Below are positions 9,723 to 18,442 of a DNA stretch of 64,000 nt, in pieces. The DNA lies in NCBI GenBank assembly GCA_900544255.1, contig UQUM01000004.1:1-64000 (forward strand). Direction: 5' to 3'. Both the position numbers and the translations under genes were made by a program. Source of the stretch: an uncultured Sutterella sp. (GTDB taxonomy: Bacteria; Pseudomonadota; Gammaproteobacteria; Burkholderiales; Burkholderiaceae_F). The notes beneath the pieces are model-generated. The model saw only the letters and a list, made by a program, of their open reading frames with translations. It made no database searches and was not told the DNA's origin. The stretch's first letter is position 1, and each line of letters begins with the position of its first letter.

Positions 9723-9913
9723 TTTTTCTCTCCTACTTTTTTCAAGGAGACGGACGGAGGAACCGCCGCCTCCTTACCCGGGACATTTTACGCCGTGAAA
9801 ATGCAAGTGAGGCACTTGAAATCATCAGTTTTTGTAGTTTCTTTCGGAATTCTGGTTGCATCGCATCCGCTGCTGCAAGCGCCTCGCAGCACCAGCACCA
9901 TTACTGTCCCGAC

Positions 9914-9951
9914 AAAAAAAGCCCCCGTTTGTTGCAAAAAAAAACAAACGG
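9914..9951 (-). terminator. intrinsic terminator after phoA-HD operon
   Basis: Stem CCGTTTGTT (9925-9933) / AACAAACGG (9943-9951). On the minus strand it is followed by GGGC and seven T (9914-9920). It lies about 80 bp beyond the stop of the HD-domain gene. Confidence 0.75.
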
Positions 9952-10030
9952 ACTGCAGCCTATTTGACCACAGCCCGAAATTAACAGCCTCGGGGTTTCG
10001 CAACATTCGCGACGAGGGTATTACATTCTT

Positions 10031-11122
10031 TTATAACCTGATGAGTTTACCGACGCAGTCTTCCAGCGCCTTTTTCCCTCCGACGGCATACCGCCCGTAA
10101 AGACGCATGGCCGTGAAGTTTGCGAAGACGTAGTTACGAAGAGCGTTCAAGTCTTTTTCCGCCGTCACGCCGTACCTCTCCCGGAAAATCGTCCGCAGTT
10201 CCGCCGCCGTCCATTGGCAGGACGGACCCGCTGCGACGAAGTCGTGATCCGCGAGGTGCACCACAAACCCTTCCAAAGCGATGGGCCGCACGAGCGACGC
10301 GCCGTTCTCTGCAACGCCGTATTCCGTCGGATCTTTACCGGCAATCACGGCCGCCGCACGCAACCACCCGGCCACGAGCGCTTCGCCGGCAGGTGTTCCC
10401 GGAACTTCATGCGCGCAAGCCTGTGCCACACAAACCTTCGCCGGCACGCCGCGCTTCATCGACTCCGCGATACTCAGCACATGGTGTTCACCGGTCTTCG
10501 CAAGCGTTTCTTCCTTGCGGCAGGTGTGATCCTTCTGCCAAGCAAAGACCCAAGGCTTATGCAGATCGTGCAGCAATTCGCCGCCCACTGCCGCATTCCG
10601 ATCCAACACCAAGCCGGTGGCTTCCTTGTAGGTGTCGCAAAGGCGCTGCGCCGAGAGCACGTTCACCGCACAGTGCACCGCGAGTCCCCCGGGGTACGCG
10701 TGGTGACTCTTCCAACCGGAACCCGGCGCCGTCCAAAAGGGCTGCGGCGACCGTTTCGGATTGCCCGCGGGCGGCTGTACCGACGTCCGCGCGGCATCAA
10801 TCAAATTTTCCGCCTTGAGTTTTGCGAAAAGCGGTGCGTCCTTCTGAGCCGCAATCTTCGGCGCGGGATTCTCAAAAATCGACAGAATCGTCCGGGAAAG
10901 CGACGCGTCCGTAAGCTCTTTCGCAGCCTGCGTCAGGAAGCGCCGGCAAAGGGCGATGCGAGGACTCGCAAGCGCCATGTCTTCAGGGCACATGGCCAAA
11001 ACTTCCGCTACCGTCCGACGATCAGCCAAAGGCGTCTTCGCGAGCGCTTCCGTCAAAGGCATCAGCGAGGAAGCCGCGGCAGCCGCCGTCAGTCCCATGA
11101 GAGAACGACGAGAAATCGTCAT
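10031..11122 (-). CDS. Tat-exported HD-domain phosphohydrolase-like protein
   Basis: Unassigned protein of 363 residues with a twin-arginine signal (SRRSLMGL followed by an Ala-rich hydrophobic stretch ending LAKA) and an HD-superfamily core: SHHAYPGGLAVH, then GELLHDLHK, the paired His and HD residues of metal-dependent phosphohydrolases. HD proteins are nearly always cytoplasmic, so Tat export is unusual and would allow metal loading before transport. It follows phoA by about 20 bp behind the same Pho box, suggesting a periplasmic role in releasing phosphate from nucleotides or other phosphoesters. The ATG at 11122 was chosen over a TTG seven codons earlier because of the GGAG upstream and the Tat spacing. 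Substrate unknown. Confidence 0.75.
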   Translation of the reverse strand: MTISRRSLMGLTAAAAASSLMPLTEALAKTPLADRRTVAEVLAMCPEDMALASPRIALCRRFLTQAAKELTDASLSRTILSIFENPAPKIAAQKDAPLFAKLKAENLIDAARTSVQPPAGNPKRSPQPFWTAPGSGWKSHHAYPGGLAVHCAVNVLSAQRLCDTYKEATGLVLDRNAAVGGELLHDLHKPWVFAWQKDHTCRKEETLAKTGEHHVLSIAESMKRGVPAKVCVAQACAHEVPGTPAGEALVAGWLRAAAVIAGKDPTEYGVAENGASLVRPIALEGFVVHLADHDFVAAGPSCQWTAAELRTIFRERYGVTAEKDLNALRNYVFANFTAMRLYGRYAVGGKKALEDCVGKLIRL

Positions 11123-11143
11123 GATGAGGTATCTCCGTAACAA

Positions 11144-12580
11144 TTATTTCTGCTTCAGACCCAACGCATTGCGCATGGTGAAGAACAAATCCGTCTGATC
11201 GGTGAGGCCGGCGACGTTGGCGGCTCCAGGGCCGTAAGCCGCAATTCGGAGCTGCGTACCGGTGTGGCCCTGATCAGCCGTCTCGGAATTGCCGTAGGAC
11301 ACCGTCATCGGCACGCCGTCCGCGGTCATCACGGCCTGCGTGAGGCCCGGCGCCTTAGCGTTCGGATACACGATCTGGCAGGAATGCGCGTGGTCAGCCG
11401 TCACGACGACGAGCGTGTTGCCGTCCTTTTTCGCGAAGTCCAAAGCGACCTTCACCGCTTCATCCAAGTCCACCGTTTCCCCGAACTGACCGCAGGGGTT
11501 CGCAGCGTGATCCTGTTTATCGATCGATGCGCCTTCAACCTGCAGGAAAAAGCCCTTGGGATTGGCTTTGAGAAGGTCAATCGCCTTCTTCGTCATCTGT
11601 GCGAGCGTCGGGTGCGACGCATTTCGGGCCGGGTTCTTTTGGCAGACGACGGGCGGATTGTCGAGGTTCCCGTGATAGCTTGCCTTCGGTCCCGTCAGAC
11701 GCACCGGCATGTTGCCGTCGCTGAAAAGCCCCAAGAGCGGCGTCTTCTGATTCGCCGTCTTCACGGCTGCCAACCCTTGCGCATCCGTCACGATCCGGTA
11801 ACCCGCCGCCGTAGCCGCGGAAAGCAGCGTCTCATCCTTAAATTCGCCGGCCTTACCGGTTTCGAGGAAGGACTTCATACCGCCTCCCAACGTCACGTCG
11901 GCGCGAGCACGAATGAGCTGTTCGGTGATGGAACCCATGCCGCCGTTTTCAGCCGCATTCTTGGGGCACTTCGCCGACGTCGCTTCCGGGCCGTAGCACT
12001 TGCGGACCGTCACGTGCGCAAAGACCGCCGCGGGCGTCGCGTCCTGAATTTCAGCCGTAGAGACATTCCCCGTCGCCTTACCCGCTTTCTTCGCGAGTTC
12101 AAAAAGGTTCGTCTGCGGCTTGCCGTCAACGTTCACACCGATTGCGCCGTTGTAGCTCTTCACACCGGTATTCCAAGCCGTCGCGGAGGCCGCGGAATCC
12201 GTCACATAATCCGGCTTCTTGGTCTTGGGGTTAAGCGAATAGTGCGTGTACTGACCGGTCACGGGAAGCGCGTCAAGGCCGGGGAAAGCACCTGCCGCGC
12301 CGCGGGCGAAATTGCGGGCGGCAGTAATTTCAGAATCCCCCATCCCGTCGCCGATCAACAGAATCACGTTCTTCGCCGTGCGCTTTTTGATGGAATCGCG
12401 CAACAACTGCGTCTGATCGTTCTGCAGACGACGCGCGCCGCCCCACTGCGTAATGTCACCCGCCGCCGCACGCTGCGCAAGAGGTGCCTCCCCGGCGCAG
12501 AACCCCGCCTGAGGTGCGGCAAAAAGCGCCGCCACCGCGGCAGCGCAAAGAAGAGGACGGATGTTGGAAATCAAAACCAT
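11144..12580 (-). CDS. phoA: alkaline phosphatase PhoA
   Basis: Periplasmic, Zn/Mg-dependent phosphomonoesterase. The sequence has a signal peptide (PLLCAAAVAALFAAPQAGFCA), the metal motif LIGDGMGDSE, the nucleophile segment DSAASATAWNTG (Ser attack residue), DKQDHAANPCGQ, VTADHAHS and DQGHTGTQLR, the complete set of PhoA metal ligands. Length (478 aa) is usual for the E. coli type. The ATG at 12580 is preferred to a TTG two codons upstream. Expression is probably controlled by PhoB through the Pho box about 100 bp upstream; the HD-domain gene follows in the same operon. Confidence 0.93.
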   Translation of the reverse strand: MVLISNIRPLLCAAAVAALFAAPQAGFCAGEAPLAQRAAAGDITQWGGARRLQNDQTQLLRDSIKKRTAKNVILLIGDGMGDSEITAARNFARGAAGAFPGLDALPVTGQYTHYSLNPKTKKPDYVTDSAASATAWNTGVKSYNGAIGVNVDGKPQTNLFELAKKAGKATGNVSTAEIQDATPAAVFAHVTVRKCYGPEATSAKCPKNAAENGGMGSITEQLIRARADVTLGGGMKSFLETGKAGEFKDETLLSAATAAGYRIVTDAQGLAAVKTANQKTPLLGLFSDGNMPVRLTGPKASYHGNLDNPPVVCQKNPARNASHPTLAQMTKKAIDLLKANPKGFFLQVEGASIDKQDHAANPCGQFGETVDLDEAVKVALDFAKKDGNTLVVVTADHAHSCQIVYPNAKAPGLTQAVMTADGVPMTVSYGNSETADQGHTGTQLRIAAYGPGAANVAGLTDQTDLFFTMRNALGLKQK

Positions 12581-12678
12581 GATCAAAAGTCATTCCATAA
12601 AAATTGAGAAGTCCGAAGAGCATTTCGCTCTCCGAATGGCCGTCATCGTAGGGAGGCGATATGTCGGAACGACTCGGT

Positions 12679-12700
12679 TTTCATGGCAGTTTCATGACGT
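12679..12700 (-). promoter_or_regulatory. Pho box upstream of phoA
   Basis: Read on the minus strand: two 11-bp direct repeats, ACGTCATGAAA then CTGCCATGAAA, which match the PhoB layout of two CTGTCAT-type heptamers each followed by an AT-rich tetramer. About 100 bp upstream of the phoA start. Confidence 0.7.
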
Positions 12701-12710
12701 TGGACGCACC

Positions 12711-12746
12711 CCAAAAAAAATAACCGCCGATCCGAAGACCGACGGC
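12711..12746 (-). terminator. terminator of the XRE regulator gene
   Basis: Ten-base arms 12723-12732 and 12737-12746 pair (with G-U pairs) around a tetraloop that reads TTCG on the minus strand, followed by TTATTTTTTTT (12712-12722). It separates the regulator gene from the Pho box of phoA. Confidence 0.75.
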
Positions 12747-12775
12747 ATCATGACCTCTCATTTCCTTTTCCGGCA

Positions 12776-13057
12776 CTACACCAATCGGATTTCGAGGCGT
12801 TTGCCGACCGCTTTCGCATAGCGCTGCAACGACCTCACCGAGGGGTAACGACCTTTAGCCAAATTACCTTCCAAACGAGCGACGGCGGCCTGGCTCGTCC
12901 CCATCCGTCGGGCAACGTCTTCCTGCGTTAATCCTGCTTCAGATCGAGCCTTGAGAATCTCATCAAAGCCCTGCAATGCCTTTTCCGACGCTTCATATGC
13001 CCGACGAAACGCCGGATCTTGCAGATCCTCTGCCAAGACTTCATCAAAAGTTTTCAT
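12776..13057 (-). CDS. XRE-family antitoxin-like regulator (HigA type)
   Basis: Small DNA-binding protein of 93 residues: an N-terminal 40-residue helical part, then an XRE helix-turn-helix (AGLTQEDVARRMGTSQAAVARLEG) and a short C-terminal strand (KRLEIRLV). This is the layout of HigA/RelB-type antitoxins, but no toxin gene is adjacent on either strand: phoA lies downstream and hutW is divergent upstream. Start has GGAGG. A perfect inverted repeat 30 bp upstream is a likely autoregulatory operator. It could be an orphan antitoxin or a true regulator. Confidence 0.8.
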   Translation of the reverse strand: MKTFDEVLAEDLQDPAFRRAYEASEKALQGFDEILKARSEAGLTQEDVARRMGTSQAAVARLEGNLAKGRYPSVRSLQRYAKAVGKRLEIRLV

Positions 13058-13088
13058 TCCGAAACCTCCTTCATGCTTGTCAAAAAAA

Positions 13089-13108
13089 ATATATCAACAA
13101 TGATATAT
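13089..13108. promoter_or_regulatory. perfect inverted repeat, probable operator
   Basis: ATATATCA-ACAA-TGATATAT, 8-bp arms with a 4-bp centre, in the promoter region of the XRE gene. Spacing suits a dimeric helix-turn-helix regulator. Confidence 0.65.
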
Positions 13109-13155
13109 CCGTACCCTGCATACCTCCCTTGCGACCTCGCCTTTTTGCGCAATGT

Positions 13156-13185
13156 TTGACAACCCTAACATCCCGTCCGTAGAAT
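13156..13185 (+). promoter_or_regulatory. sigma-70 promoter of the heme locus
   Basis: TTGACA (13156-13161), 18-bp spacer, TAGAAT (13180-13185). Transcription would start near 13192, some 75 bp before hutW and just upstream of the Fur box. Confidence 0.65.
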
Positions 13186-13214
13186 CTGCGCCGTTTGTTT
13201 GAGCTGCTTAACAT

Positions 13215-13229
13215 TGAGAACGATTCTCG
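13215..13229 (+). promoter_or_regulatory. Fur box before hutW
   Basis: TGAGAACGATTCTCG matches the 7-1-7 Fur consensus (TGATAAT-n-ATTATCA type), with a further half site ATTCTCA at 13235-13241. This indicates repression of the heme locus by iron-loaded Fur. Confidence 0.75.
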
Positions 13230-13266
13230 TTAAGATTCTCATTCAAATAAATTTTCTTGCAAGAAG

Positions 13267-14790
13267 ATGATTGAAAAAAACGTCTTCTTCTCTGACTCGG
13301 TCAATTTTCACTACGCTTTTATGTCCGCTTCCGTTCCTTCCGGTCACCCACACGCCGCGACGTTTGAATCCGGCGCCCGCGCGATGGACGCCGCGCTTCA
13401 CACCGGCGACGTATCTGCTTACTTTGCCAATGCCGCAGATCCGCTGCATGCCGCTTTTGCCGCCAAGGCCGTCATTCATTCGGGCCCGGCGGGCATGCCT
13501 CTGATGGGCGAAGCCGCCGAAAAGAAACTCGAAAGCCTCTGGGACGAACCGCGTTCGGGGAAAAGTCTTGCTTACATCCACGTGCCGTTCTGCGAAACGC
13601 GCTGCCTTTACTGCATGTTCTACCAGAACCCCTTCAAGCCGGAAGCGAGTCACGAATTTGCCGAACACCTCATCAAGGAACTGCAGCTTTGGAGCGACAA
13701 AAAGGCGCAGACGACGGGCCTTATTCATGCTCTTTATTTCGGGGGCGGCACGCCGACGTGCCTTGCGCCGGCGGACTTAAAGCACATCCTTTCCGCGGTG
13801 AAAACCTACCTGCCGCTTGCGAACGACTGCGAAATCACGCTTGAAGGCCGCATTCATCACTTTGAAGACGAAAAGATGGAAGCGGCGTTGGAAGGGGGCG
13901 TCAACCGCTTCTCCCTCGGGGTGCAGACCCTCAACAGCAAAGTGCGCCGGAACGTGCAGCGAGTTGACGGGCGCGACGCCATTCTGAAACGCCTTGAAAA
14001 GCTCTGCTCCTACGACAACGCCGCCGTTGTGATCGATCTTATTTACGGCTTTCCGGAACAAACGATGGACGTGTGGGAAGACGATCTCCGCACCGCGGCG
14101 AGCCTTCCTTTGGACGGCGTTGACTGCTACCAATTGAACGTCTTTGAAAAGTCCCCCTTGGCGAAATACATCAGCCTCGGAAAACTCCCCTCCGCTGCCG
14201 ACACCGCCATGAAAGCAGACATGTTCGCAAAATCCGTCGAAATCCTCACGGCCTCGCAGTGGAAGCGTCTTTCCAACAACCACTGGCGCCGCACCAACCG
14301 CGAACGCAACATTTATAACGAACTCGGCAAGTCCGCCTGTGACTGCCTTGCGTTCGGTTGCGGTGCGGGCGGCCGCTTAGCGGGCTACAGCTTCATGATG
14401 GATCGGAAATTGGCCGACTGGAGCACCGGCATTGACGCGGGGCATAAACCCGTCATGGTGCTTTCCGCTCCCCGTCCCCTGTGGCACATGCTGCGCACGA
14501 TTTCGTCCGAAATGGAATTGGGGGCGATCAACTTAAAGCGCCTCGCCGCCGAATTCAAGCAACCCGTGGATACGGTCGCCAACGACGTAATCGAACAATG
14601 GATTTCCGCGGGACTTCTGACGCGCTGCGGCGATTGGCTTTTGCAGACCGTGGCGGGTCAGTTCTGGCACGTGACGCTCGCGCAGCTTTTGGTGGACATC
14701 ATCGCCAAACGACTGCCGGACGCTCAAATCAAGATGCCCGCCGGCATGCCTTCCATGATGGGGCACCCCGGCCATCCTCACCACGGATAA
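13267..14790 (+). CDS. hutW: heme-degrading radical SAM methyltransferase HutW/ChuW
   Basis: Radical-SAM protein related to HemN/HemW; ChuW/HutW opens heme anaerobically and releases iron without oxygen. The 507-residue sequence has the cluster motif CETRCLYC (about 113-120), YFGGGTPT, GVQTLN and YGFPEQT, and a winged-helix-like C-terminal part (ISSEMELGAINLKRLA). The His/Gly/Met-rich C-terminal tail may bind metal or heme. First gene of the Fur-controlled heme locus; the receptor gene follows 165 bp later. The ATG at 13267 lacks a strong ribosome site; an alternative ATG lies at 13321. Confidence 0.88.
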   Translation: MIEKNVFFSDSVNFHYAFMSASVPSGHPHAATFESGARAMDAALHTGDVSAYFANAADPLHAAFAAKAVIHSGPAGMPLMGEAAEKKLESLWDEPRSGKSLAYIHVPFCETRCLYCMFYQNPFKPEASHEFAEHLIKELQLWSDKKAQTTGLIHALYFGGGTPTCLAPADLKHILSAVKTYLPLANDCEITLEGRIHHFEDEKMEAALEGGVNRFSLGVQTLNSKVRRNVQRVDGRDAILKRLEKLCSYDNAAVVIDLIYGFPEQTMDVWEDDLRTAASLPLDGVDCYQLNVFEKSPLAKYISLGKLPSAADTAMKADMFAKSVEILTASQWKRLSNNHWRRTNRERNIYNELGKSACDCLAFGCGAGGRLAGYSFMMDRKLADWSTGIDAGHKPVMVLSAPRPLWHMLRTISSEMELGAINLKRLAAEFKQPVDTVANDVIEQWISAGLLTRCGDWLLQTVAGQFWHVTLAQLLVDIIAKRLPDAQIKMPAGMPSMMGHPGHPHHG

Positions 14791-14955
14791 CGAATTTTTT
14801 AATCGATGCCGAGGTCGAGGCGCCTACCCCACAAAAAGCCCCCGACCAACCTGAACTTTTCTGAGCGAAAAAGGGCAACACAACGCTCCAAAAGGGCCGT
14901 CGGGAACCGGAGAACTCCCGCGCAAGGCCCACAAAAGGAAGTCAAAGGAAATCTC

Positions 14956-17064
14956 ATGAAGTACAGCTCTCGTCTGCACCTCACTGCTGCGGCTGCTGCC
15001 GTTTTTGCCGCGCTTGCGGCCTCCTCTTCTGCAGCCGTTGCCGCGGAAGAAACCGTGTCCGCAGAAACCGTCAAAGTGACGGCAGCCCGCGTGGAACAGG
15101 AACTGATGGACGTCAACATGTCCGTGTCCGTGATTACAGCCGATGACATTGCACGTTCTAACGCCCGCACGGTCGGCGAACTGTTGAAGGATATTCCCGG
15201 CGTCATCATCAATAACGACGGTGGTCAGGGCATCAAGCGCGTGAAGATCCGCGGCGAAAACGCTTTCCGTACGCTCGTTATGATCGACGGTCAGAAGATT
15301 GCCGAACACAAGTCCATGTCCGGCACACCGATGATGATTGATCCGAGCCAGATTGAACGTATCGAAGTCATCAAGGGACCTGCCTCTGTTCTCTACGGTT
15401 CCGACGCTATCGGCGGTGCCATCAACATCATTACGAAGAAGAGCGGACAGAAGGCTTTTGAAGCAGATGTGTCTCTTGGGTTAGACACTTCTTCCATGGG
15501 GAAGCAGGCGGCGTTTTCCCTCGCCGGACAGAAAGATGGCTGGCACTATCGTTTGGGCGGCGCTATTGAAACCGGCGACAACCTGGATACACCGGCAGGT
15601 GAAATGAAAGGCACTTATTATGGGACGGATTTCGAGACCAAGTCTGCCAATCTCTTCATTGCTTACGATGTCAATGAAAACAACCAGGTTGGGTTGACCC
15701 TGGATCATTTTGACAATCAGTTCAACTCCATTAGCTGGGAAGATCCTGACTTTTATGTCCACGTTCCCGAATGGAAACGCACTAAAGTCGGCGTATTTGC
15801 AGAATCCAGAAACTTAACAGATTTCTGGACTCGTCTCCGTGTTGATGCTTTCTACCAAAAAAGCAAAAAGAATATGGTTAACCATATTCAAGCAACTGGC
15901 ATGCCCATGATTCTGATGCCTATGGCTGACAACACTACCGATCAATATGGCATTTCTACGCAAGCGGATTGGCAACTTGGCGAAAATCATTACCTCATTA
16001 CAGGGTATGAGTTTGAGTATGACAAGTTGGATGCTACGTCAACGACCAACTATGCATTCACAAGAATGCCTACGGCTTACGACAAAGTCACCCCCTATAA
16101 CGGTCATGCTCAAACACATGCCGCTTTTGCATCTATGGAATCTACCTTCGGGAATTTCGTTCTCAATTACGGAGCACGGTATACCTATGTAAGCTCAGAA
16201 ATGGATGCAACTCAGACAACAAAAACATACTCTCGTCCCATGGTCAGCTCCAGCGTGGAAAACACCTACGACGCTGATAAACGTCATGATGACAAAGTCG
16301 TGTTCAACGCTGGTGTTCTCTACAATGGTTTAGAGCATACAACTCTCAGAGCTTCCTGGTCGCAGGGATATCGTGCTCCCATTTTGCAGGAGCTGTATAT
16401 ACCGACCTCGATGGGTTCTAATGGAACCACTTACAACAATCCCGATCTCAAATCTGAAACTTCTGACAATTTTGAAATCGGCGCACGTTATCTCAATCAT
16501 GGTCTTTCGCTTGATGCGTCATTGTTTTACAACATTGTTGATGATTACATCGCATCTGTACCTTACGGCACTGGCATGATGGGATCATCCAATTACATTT
16601 ATGAAAACATTGCTAAAGCAAAATCCTATGGTTTGGAACTTGCAGGAAGCTTCCTTATTGGCCAAACAGGGTTTGAACCGTATGCCAACATTACGTTAAT
16701 CCGTCGACAGTACGACAACGGCCAGGGCTTCAAGACCTACGAAACCGGCACGCCGCTTTTCTGGGCTCGTTACGGTGTTCGTTGGAACAAGACGATCAAC
16801 GATCTTGCAGTGCATACCGATGTCTTCGCCCACACCCAGACTGCTTCCAAGTACGACGACGGAAAGACGGGGGCCAACTCGTCCAGCTACCGCTACGGTG
16901 GCGCTACGACATTCAACGTCGCGGGCGGTGTCGCTTTCGGTCCTGAAAAGCAGTACAAGCTTGACATGGGCCTTTACAACATCGGCGACAAGAAGTATCA
17001 GAACGAAGGGGCCATCTACGAACCGGGCCGTTACTTCGCTATGAAGTTCAACGCCCACTTCTAA
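14956..17064 (+). CDS. TonB-dependent heme/hemoprotein receptor
   Basis: Outer-membrane beta-barrel importer of 702 residues: signal peptide (ending AAVAA), plug domain (VKVTAARVEQELMDV, VLYGSDAIGGAINIITKK) and a 22-strand-type barrel ending in FNAHF. The barrel carries YRAP and NPDL, corresponding to the FRAP/NPNL boxes of HemR/HutA-type heme receptors; the His usually between them is absent. Its place between hutW and the transport genes supports heme as ligand. Bases about 15600-16690 (surface loops) are clearly more AT-rich and use different codons from the plug and the end of the gene, suggesting an imported segment. The ATG at 14956 with AAAGGAAA was chosen over an ORF start 50 codons upstream. 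Confidence 0.88.
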   Translation: MKYSSRLHLTAAAAAVFAALAASSSAAVAAEETVSAETVKVTAARVEQELMDVNMSVSVITADDIARSNARTVGELLKDIPGVIINNDGGQGIKRVKIRGENAFRTLVMIDGQKIAEHKSMSGTPMMIDPSQIERIEVIKGPASVLYGSDAIGGAINIITKKSGQKAFEADVSLGLDTSSMGKQAAFSLAGQKDGWHYRLGGAIETGDNLDTPAGEMKGTYYGTDFETKSANLFIAYDVNENNQVGLTLDHFDNQFNSISWEDPDFYVHVPEWKRTKVGVFAESRNLTDFWTRLRVDAFYQKSKKNMVNHIQATGMPMILMPMADNTTDQYGISTQADWQLGENHYLITGYEFEYDKLDATSTTNYAFTRMPTAYDKVTPYNGHAQTHAAFASMESTFGNFVLNYGARYTYVSSEMDATQTTKTYSRPMVSSSVENTYDADKRHDDKVVFNAGVLYNGLEHTTLRASWSQGYRAPILQELYIPTSMGSNGTTYNNPDLKSETSDNFEIGARYLNHGLSLDASLFYNIVDDYIASVPYGTGMMGSSNYIYENIAKAKSYGLELAGSFLIGQTGFEPYANITLIRRQYDNGQGFKTYETGTPLFWARYGVRWNKTINDLAVHTDVFAHTQTASKYDDGKTGANSSSYRYGGATTFNVAGGVAFGPEKQYKLDMGLYNIGDKKYQNEGAIYEPGRYFAMKFNAHF

Positions 17065-17079
17065 TCGTCCGTTGATCTC

Positions 17080-17107
17080 CTTCCGCCCCCCCCCGGGCGG
17101 AAGCCCC
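17080..17107 (+). terminator. hairpin after the receptor gene, probable attenuator
   Basis: CTTCCGCCC (17080-17088) / GGGCGGAAG (17095-17103) followed by CCCCTTTCTT. It sits inside the heme locus and may lower expression of the importer genes relative to the receptor. Confidence 0.65.
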
Positions 17108-17136
17108 TTTCTTAACCCAACCACAGACTTCGCCGC

Positions 17137-17676
17137 ATGAAGACTATTAAACGTCACTGGCAGAGCCGGGAGCTTGTGCTCATCGGCGTTTTTGCCGCAG
17201 CCGCCAAGCTTTCGAGCCTTCTGATTGCGCTCGCGGGCGGCGGCATGAATCCGGTGTCGCTCATCGCGAAAAACCTGGTGTTTACGACGCTTCTCATCGT
17301 TCTTTTGACGAAGGTACCCAAGTTCGGAACGCTCCTGCTTTTCACTGCGGTGAGCATGATCGTGAGCGTGTGCCTCATGGGCGGAAGCCTCACCCTGCTC
17401 CCGTCGTCACTCTTGGCGGCGCTCGTCGGGGAACTCTTCGTGAAACTCACCGGCGGCGAAACCAAACCCTGGGCCCCGTGGGTGGCCGCGGGACTTTACG
17501 ACCTTGTGGGTAAGGGCCTGTCGTTGGGCGTTTCTTACCTTTTCATGCGCGAATCGCCGCAGCTATTGTGGACCGTCGCCCCCATCGTGATTCTGGGGTA
17601 CGCGGGTTCGTTGATCGGCCTGTGGTTCGGCTGGAAAACCGTCGGAGAATTAAAGCATGCGGGATTTGTTCGTTAA
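17137..17676 (+). CDS. ECF transporter S component, MptD/Trep_Strep-like
   Basis: Small integral membrane protein of 179 residues with five to six hydrophobic segments, no ATPase motif, and the family-like segment LLPSSLLAALVGELFVKL. In ECF transporters this subunit binds the substrate. Its gene overlaps ecfT by 20 bp and lies directly behind the heme receptor, so heme or a heme product is the likeliest cargo. Family assignment is by gross resemblance to the MptD/Trep_Strep group and by the T and A neighbours. I cannot see a substrate motif. Confidence 0.7.
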   Translation: MKTIKRHWQSRELVLIGVFAAAAKLSSLLIALAGGGMNPVSLIAKNLVFTTLLIVLLTKVPKFGTLLLFTAVSMIVSVCLMGGSLTLLPSSLLAALVGELFVKLTGGETKPWAPWVAAGLYDLVGKGLSLGVSYLFMRESPQLLWTVAPIVILGYAGSLIGLWFGWKTVGELKHAGFVR

Positions 17677-18442
17677 AGCCGCCGCAGACAATGCGAACCT
17701 GATGCGCCGCACGGACGCGAGAACAAAACTCGCGGTGACGTTGGCAACGGCCCTTCTCACGGTGGCGTGTTCAGGGCTCGTGAGCCAAATCATCCTTTTT
17801 GCGGCGACGCTCGTTTACGCGCTTCTCATCGAACGGCCGAAACTGTTGGCGGTGTTGTACCTTCTGATGGCCGTCATGATGTCGGTAGCCGCGGGCTGCG
17901 GCCTCGCGATAGAACACTGGTTTCCGGGGTTCGGCGGCTTATCAATTAAGTCGCTCGTGATTCCGTTCCTGCGCGGTCTCTCGATGATGAATGCCGTTAT
18001 GGTCTTGGCGCTCACGACGCGCGTCGAAGACTTGTTGGCGACCTTAGAGCGGATGCACCTTCCGTTCTGCCTCTTCCTGCCGAGCGCCGTCATGCTGCGC
18101 TTTATTCCGACATTTGCCAACGACATCCGTCAAGTGTGGGAGACTCTCAAAATCAAAGGCTGGCCCCTGGGCCCCGCCATGCTGACGCTGCAACCCTTGT
18201 TGTCGGCACGCCTCATTTTGGCACCGATTCTTTTTCGAGCGCTCAAATCCTCGGAAACCCTGGGGGTCGCCAGCGAATTAAAGGGGCTCGGCGCCGCCAA
18301 GCGCACGATGAGAACCGACTTGAGAACGATGACCACGTTGGACGCGCGGCTCTTGTCTGCAACGATCCTCATCACGATCCTCACGATTGCGGCGGAAGTG
18401 CTTTTCAAAAACCTCTTTATGACGTCGGTGGGGATGCGCTAA
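17657..18442 (+). CDS. ECF transporter transmembrane subunit EcfT
   Basis: Membrane scaffold of an energy-coupling-factor importer, 261 residues. It has four or five hydrophobic helices at the N side and the coupling region KSSETLGVASELKGLG, resembling the conserved Ala-Arg-Gly helices by which EcfT contacts the ATPases. Start overlaps the S-component gene by 20 bp and its stop abuts ecfA (ATG at 18443), so the three are translationally coupled and probably form a dedicated (group I) ECF transporter. Confidence 0.85.
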   Translation: MRDLFVKAAADNANLMRRTDARTKLAVTLATALLTVACSGLVSQIILFAATLVYALLIERPKLLAVLYLLMAVMMSVAAGCGLAIEHWFPGFGGLSIKSLVIPFLRGLSMMNAVMVLALTTRVEDLLATLERMHLPFCLFLPSAVMLRFIPTFANDIRQVWETLKIKGWPLGPAMLTLQPLLSARLILAPILFRALKSSETLGVASELKGLGAAKRTMRTDLRTMTTLDARLLSATILITILTIAAEVLFKNLFMTSVGMR

